Shown piece by piece: positions 5,954 through 7,591 of a stretch of DNA of 7,591 bases. The notes beneath the pieces are model-generated. The model was given only the letters and a program-made list of their open reading frames with translations, was not told the DNA's origin and did no database searches. A program made the position numbers and the translations under genes. Numbering within the stretch: position 1 is the stretch's first letter; each line of letters begins with the position of its first letter. Source of the stretch: Flavicella sp042091695 (GTDB lineage Bacteria > Bacteroidota > Bacteroidia > Flavobacteriales > Flavobacteriaceae); contig JBELHA010000073.1 of the NCBI GenBank assembly GCA_042091695.1, forward strand, positions 1 to 7,591, written 5' to 3'.

Positions 5954-6868
5954 CTAAAAAATAGAGAATTGAGATTGGGTGGTAAACTCCTCTAGGAATT
6001 TCACCCCTTTGTAAGAATTTCCTTTTTTATTGAGTTTGGGGCTCCACACTGCAATGGCATAATGTCCGGGATGCACTGCGATGATCCCTCCTCCGACACC
6101 ACTTTTTCCAGGCAGTCCTACCTCAAAGGCAAACTCACCAGACTCGTCGTAGAACCCACAGGTTTGCATCAGGGCATTGATACGCTTGGCCTGGCTTTTG
6201 GTCAGTACCTGACTAGGAACTAGCACACGAGTTCCCTCATTGGCCAAAAATAAAAACAGACGCGAAAGGTCTTTGCAACTCATTTCCAAAGAACACATGT
6301 CAAAGTAAAACTGCAATACATCCAAAGCTTCGTTCTTGATATTTCCAAAAGATTTTAAAAAATAACAGAGCGCAGCATTGCGATAGCCCACGTCCATTTC
6401 AGAGGCTGCTATTTTAGCTGAGTAGTCGATAGTATCATTGCCAGAGATACTGCGTACAAATTCCAAAAAGTCTTTTTTAGGATTTTCTAAGACACTGTAC
6501 AATATGTCGGCTACTACAATGGCTCCTGCATTGACAAAAGGGTTCCTCGGAATTCCGTTGTCAGATTCCAGTTGTACCAAAGAGTTGAAAGCAGTTCCCG
6601 AAGGTTCCACCCCTACACGTTTCCAAATATCTTCTCCCTCAATACTATAAGCTAGGCATACAGAGAGCACTTTAGAAATACTCTGAATGGAAAATTTCTC
6701 ATCACTGTCACCGATACCAAAACTCCCCTCTTTGAGGGTGGTGATATGCACTCCAAATTTTGAGGGATTGATGTTGGCCAATTCAGGTATATAATCTGCC
6801 AAGGCCCCTTTGCCTTTGAGCATCTTTATCTTTTGGTAGGCTGCTGTAATGATTGCTTCTAGATTCAT
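5954..6868 (-). CDS. glsA: Glutaminase, serine-dependent GlsA type
   Basis: A 304-residue glutaminase hydrolysing L-glutamine to L-glutamate and ammonia (EC 3.5.1.2) in the cytosol. It belongs to the beta-lactamase-like fold, and its length fits the family (about 300-310). Diagnostic motifs are present: the S-x-x-K catalytic pair in FSIQSISKV (S63, K66); FNS at 94-96; NGIPRNPFVNAGAI with N113; Y162-x-N164 in VGYRNAAL; YFDMCSLEM; Y240 in CGFYDESG; and KSGVGGGI at 255-262. No extra domain follows. The start at 6868 matches the expected N-terminus, NLEAIITAAYQKI. The upstream side is closed by a terminator at 6914-6947, so it should have its own promoter, but I see no good TAnnTTTG there. The OsmC gene follows on the same strand. 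Confidence 0.96.
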   Translation of the reverse strand: MNLEAIITAAYQKIKMLKGKGALADYIPELANINPSKFGVHITTLKEGSFGIGDSDEKFSIQSISKVLSVCLAYSIEGEDIWKRVGVEPSGTAFNSLVQLESDNGIPRNPFVNAGAIVVADILYSVLENPKKDFLEFVRSISGNDTIDYSAKIAASEMDVGYRNAALCYFLKSFGNIKNEALDVLQFYFDMCSLEMSCKDLSRLFLFLANEGTRVLVPSQVLTKSQAKRINALMQTCGFYDESGEFAFEVGLPGKSGVGGGIIAVHPGHYAIAVWSPKLNKKGNSYKGVKFLEEFTTQSQFSIF

Positions 6869-6913
6869 GTTATGTGTTGTGTCTATTAGTGTATTAAAAT
6901 AATAAAATATCTA

Positions 6914-6947
6914 TAAAAAAACCTCAAAACACAGAAGTGTTTTGAAG
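6914..6947 (-). terminator. Terminator after the broken barrel gene
   Basis: Read leftward, CTTCAAAACAC (6947-6937) pairs with GTGTTTTGAGG (6932-6922), 11 bp with one G-T wobble and a TTCT loop, followed by TTTTTTT (6920-6914). The hairpin includes the last codons and the stop of the broken barrel frame, so the coding sequence runs directly into the terminator. Confidence 0.72.
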
Positions 6948-7264
6948 TTTTATATCCAATGAAAAATTCTCATTCAAAGGTAAAGTGAACATAGGTCCAA
7001 TCCCTACATAACTAATTTTTACTTTTAGATTCGAATTCTCAATTTCATGACTTGATGAGGACCAATTAAATACAATTCCTAATCGTTTGGAAAAACGATA
7101 CCCGAAAATTATCATACTAAATTTCTCCCATTTTCAAAATTTGAAGTAGCATCTCCTCCTAAAGTTGAGGAACCAAATGACATCCCCAAATAACCTTTTG
7201 ATTCTTGAGCATTACCTGTAAATGACCTTAGCACAACAGCAGCCGCCATAATAACTTTTTCCAT
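6924..7264 (-). pseudogene. Broken outer-membrane beta-barrel protein gene
   Basis: Remains of a small outer-membrane beta-barrel (porin-like) protein. The ATG at 7264 opens a 50-codon frame beginning MEKVIMAAAVVLRSFTGNAQ, plainly a signal peptide, then KGYLGMSFGSSTLGG, a first barrel strand; it stops at 7112. The protein continues in another frame as EKFSMIIFGYRFSKRLG to the stop at 6924, with alternating barrel strands (GIVFNWSSSS, KVKISYVGIGPMFTLPL). Joining the frames near the CCC/GGG run at 7127-7129 restores a continuous barrel sequence, so a single base appears lost. Even joined, the product is only about 113 residues against roughly 170-200 expected, so the C-terminal barrel strands are missing too. 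The signal peptide has E at position 2 and R13 inside its hydrophobic core, further signs of decay. The G-run shift could instead be a sequencing error. Confidence 0.82.
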
Positions 7265-7291
7265 AATTACTTCTAATTAAAATTGTTGGCT

Positions 7292-7320
7292 CAAAAGTAG
7301 TATTCGTTTGAATGCTCAAA
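7292..7320 (-). promoter_or_regulatory. Bacteroidota-type promoter of the barrel gene
   Basis: Read leftward, TTTG (7320-7317), 17 bases, then TACTTTTG (7299-7292) gives both promoter elements with an allowed spacer. It is the best-formed promoter in the window, 28 bases before the start codon of the broken gene. Confidence 0.62.
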
Positions 7321-7321
7321 G

Positions 7322-7341
7322 TTCTGATTTACAAATCAGAA
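7322..7341. promoter_or_regulatory. 20 bp palindrome abutting the barrel-gene promoter
   Basis: TTCTGATTT (7322-7330), AC, AAATCAGAA (7333-7341) form a perfect inverted repeat one base upstream of the -33 element. The leftward hydrolase transcript has its T-run on the wrong side for a terminator, so a protein-binding operator is the better reading, though unproven. Confidence 0.45.
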
Positions 7342-7396
7342 AAAAATTGAAAAGGTAATTATAAAATAATCGTTCTTTATATGATCCGTTACAGAA

Positions 7397-7591
7397 TTAT
7401 TGTACACACAGTTTTTGATGTTTTACCACAAATTCAAAAGAAATATCTTCCAAGGTTTTTCCATTAAAAAGAGCCTTCCAAGCGCCATGTGCATACTTTT
7501 CACAGGGATAGTAAGCATAGGGAACTCCTGTCTTTTTATAAAAATCTCGTAACTTCTTTGCTTCTGCAAAAGGGACCACTGTATCTTCTAC
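7397..7591 (-). CDS. Alpha/beta hydrolase, C-terminal end (partial)
   Basis: The last 64 codons of a leftward gene that continues beyond the right edge. The reading frame is open to the window end, beginning VEDTVVPFAEAKKL. This matches the C-terminal region of alpha/beta hydrolases of the esterase/lipase or acetyl-xylan-esterase-like type: D in VEDTVVP is the expected catalytic acid position, and H in EKYAHGAW the catalytic His. The nucleophilic Ser and oxyanion motif lie outside the window. GKTLEDISFEFVVKH is the usual terminal helix. No convincing terminator follows before the barrel-gene promoter. The fold is fairly certain; substrate is unknown. Confidence 0.82.
   Translation of the reverse strand, partial: VEDTVVPFAEAKKLRDFYKKTGVPYAYYPCEKYAHGAWKALFNGKTLEDISFEFVVKHQKLCVQ

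Noticed and set aside
5951..5965. Hairpin CTCTA-AAAAA-TAGAG at the glsA stop, as a terminator
   Set aside because: Only a 5 bp stem with no T-run after it.

Overview
The window looks like a chromosomal segment of a Bacteroidota bacterium, most likely class Flavobacteriia. The signs are AT-rich DNA, absence of strong Shine-Dalgarno sequences, several Bacteroidota-type -7 boxes (TAnnTTTG), a secreted protein of BspA-like repeats ending in a type IX secretion (T9SS) type A sorting domain, and a NarL-type two-component pair with a HisKA_3 kinase. The genus cannot be fixed from the sequence alone.

Layout. Positions 1-677 hold no gene. They carry two copies of a roughly 0.3 kb intergenic element in direct tandem, each with a terminator-like hairpin, followed by the terminator of the neighbouring operon. 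Positions 678-3539 are a compact leftward four-gene operon: a putative lipoprotein, a seven-helix membrane protein, a membrane histidine kinase with almost no extracytoplasmic domain, and a LuxR/NarL-type response regulator. Gaps are 10 nt, a 46 nt overlap, and 15 nt. Positions 3540-3982 are a divergent intergenic region holding a near-perfect -7 box on each side and, unexpectedly, a strong 13 bp terminator in the middle.

To the right, 3983-5455 carries two rightward genes: the T9SS-secreted BspA-like repeat protein and a GNAT acetyltransferase. The GNAT gene converges stop-to-stop, with zero bases between, on an OsmC-family gene. Upstream of the OsmC gene, on the same leftward strand, lies a full-length glutaminase (glsA). 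Further right are the remains of an outer-membrane beta-barrel gene (7264-6924), broken by a one-base frameshift and truncated, but still preceded by a well-formed promoter with a 20 bp palindrome abutting it. The window ends inside the C-terminal end of an alpha/beta hydrolase gene.

How the genes work together. The leftward operon reads as one signalling unit. The kinase has no room for its own sensor domain, so the lipoprotein and seven-helix protein are the natural candidates for signal input, with the NarL-type regulator as output (inference). The right half is a set of mostly unrelated housekeeping and stress genes. The most unusual items are the four-component signalling operon, the tandem intergenic element, the terminator without a gene between divergent genes, and the decaying barrel gene.
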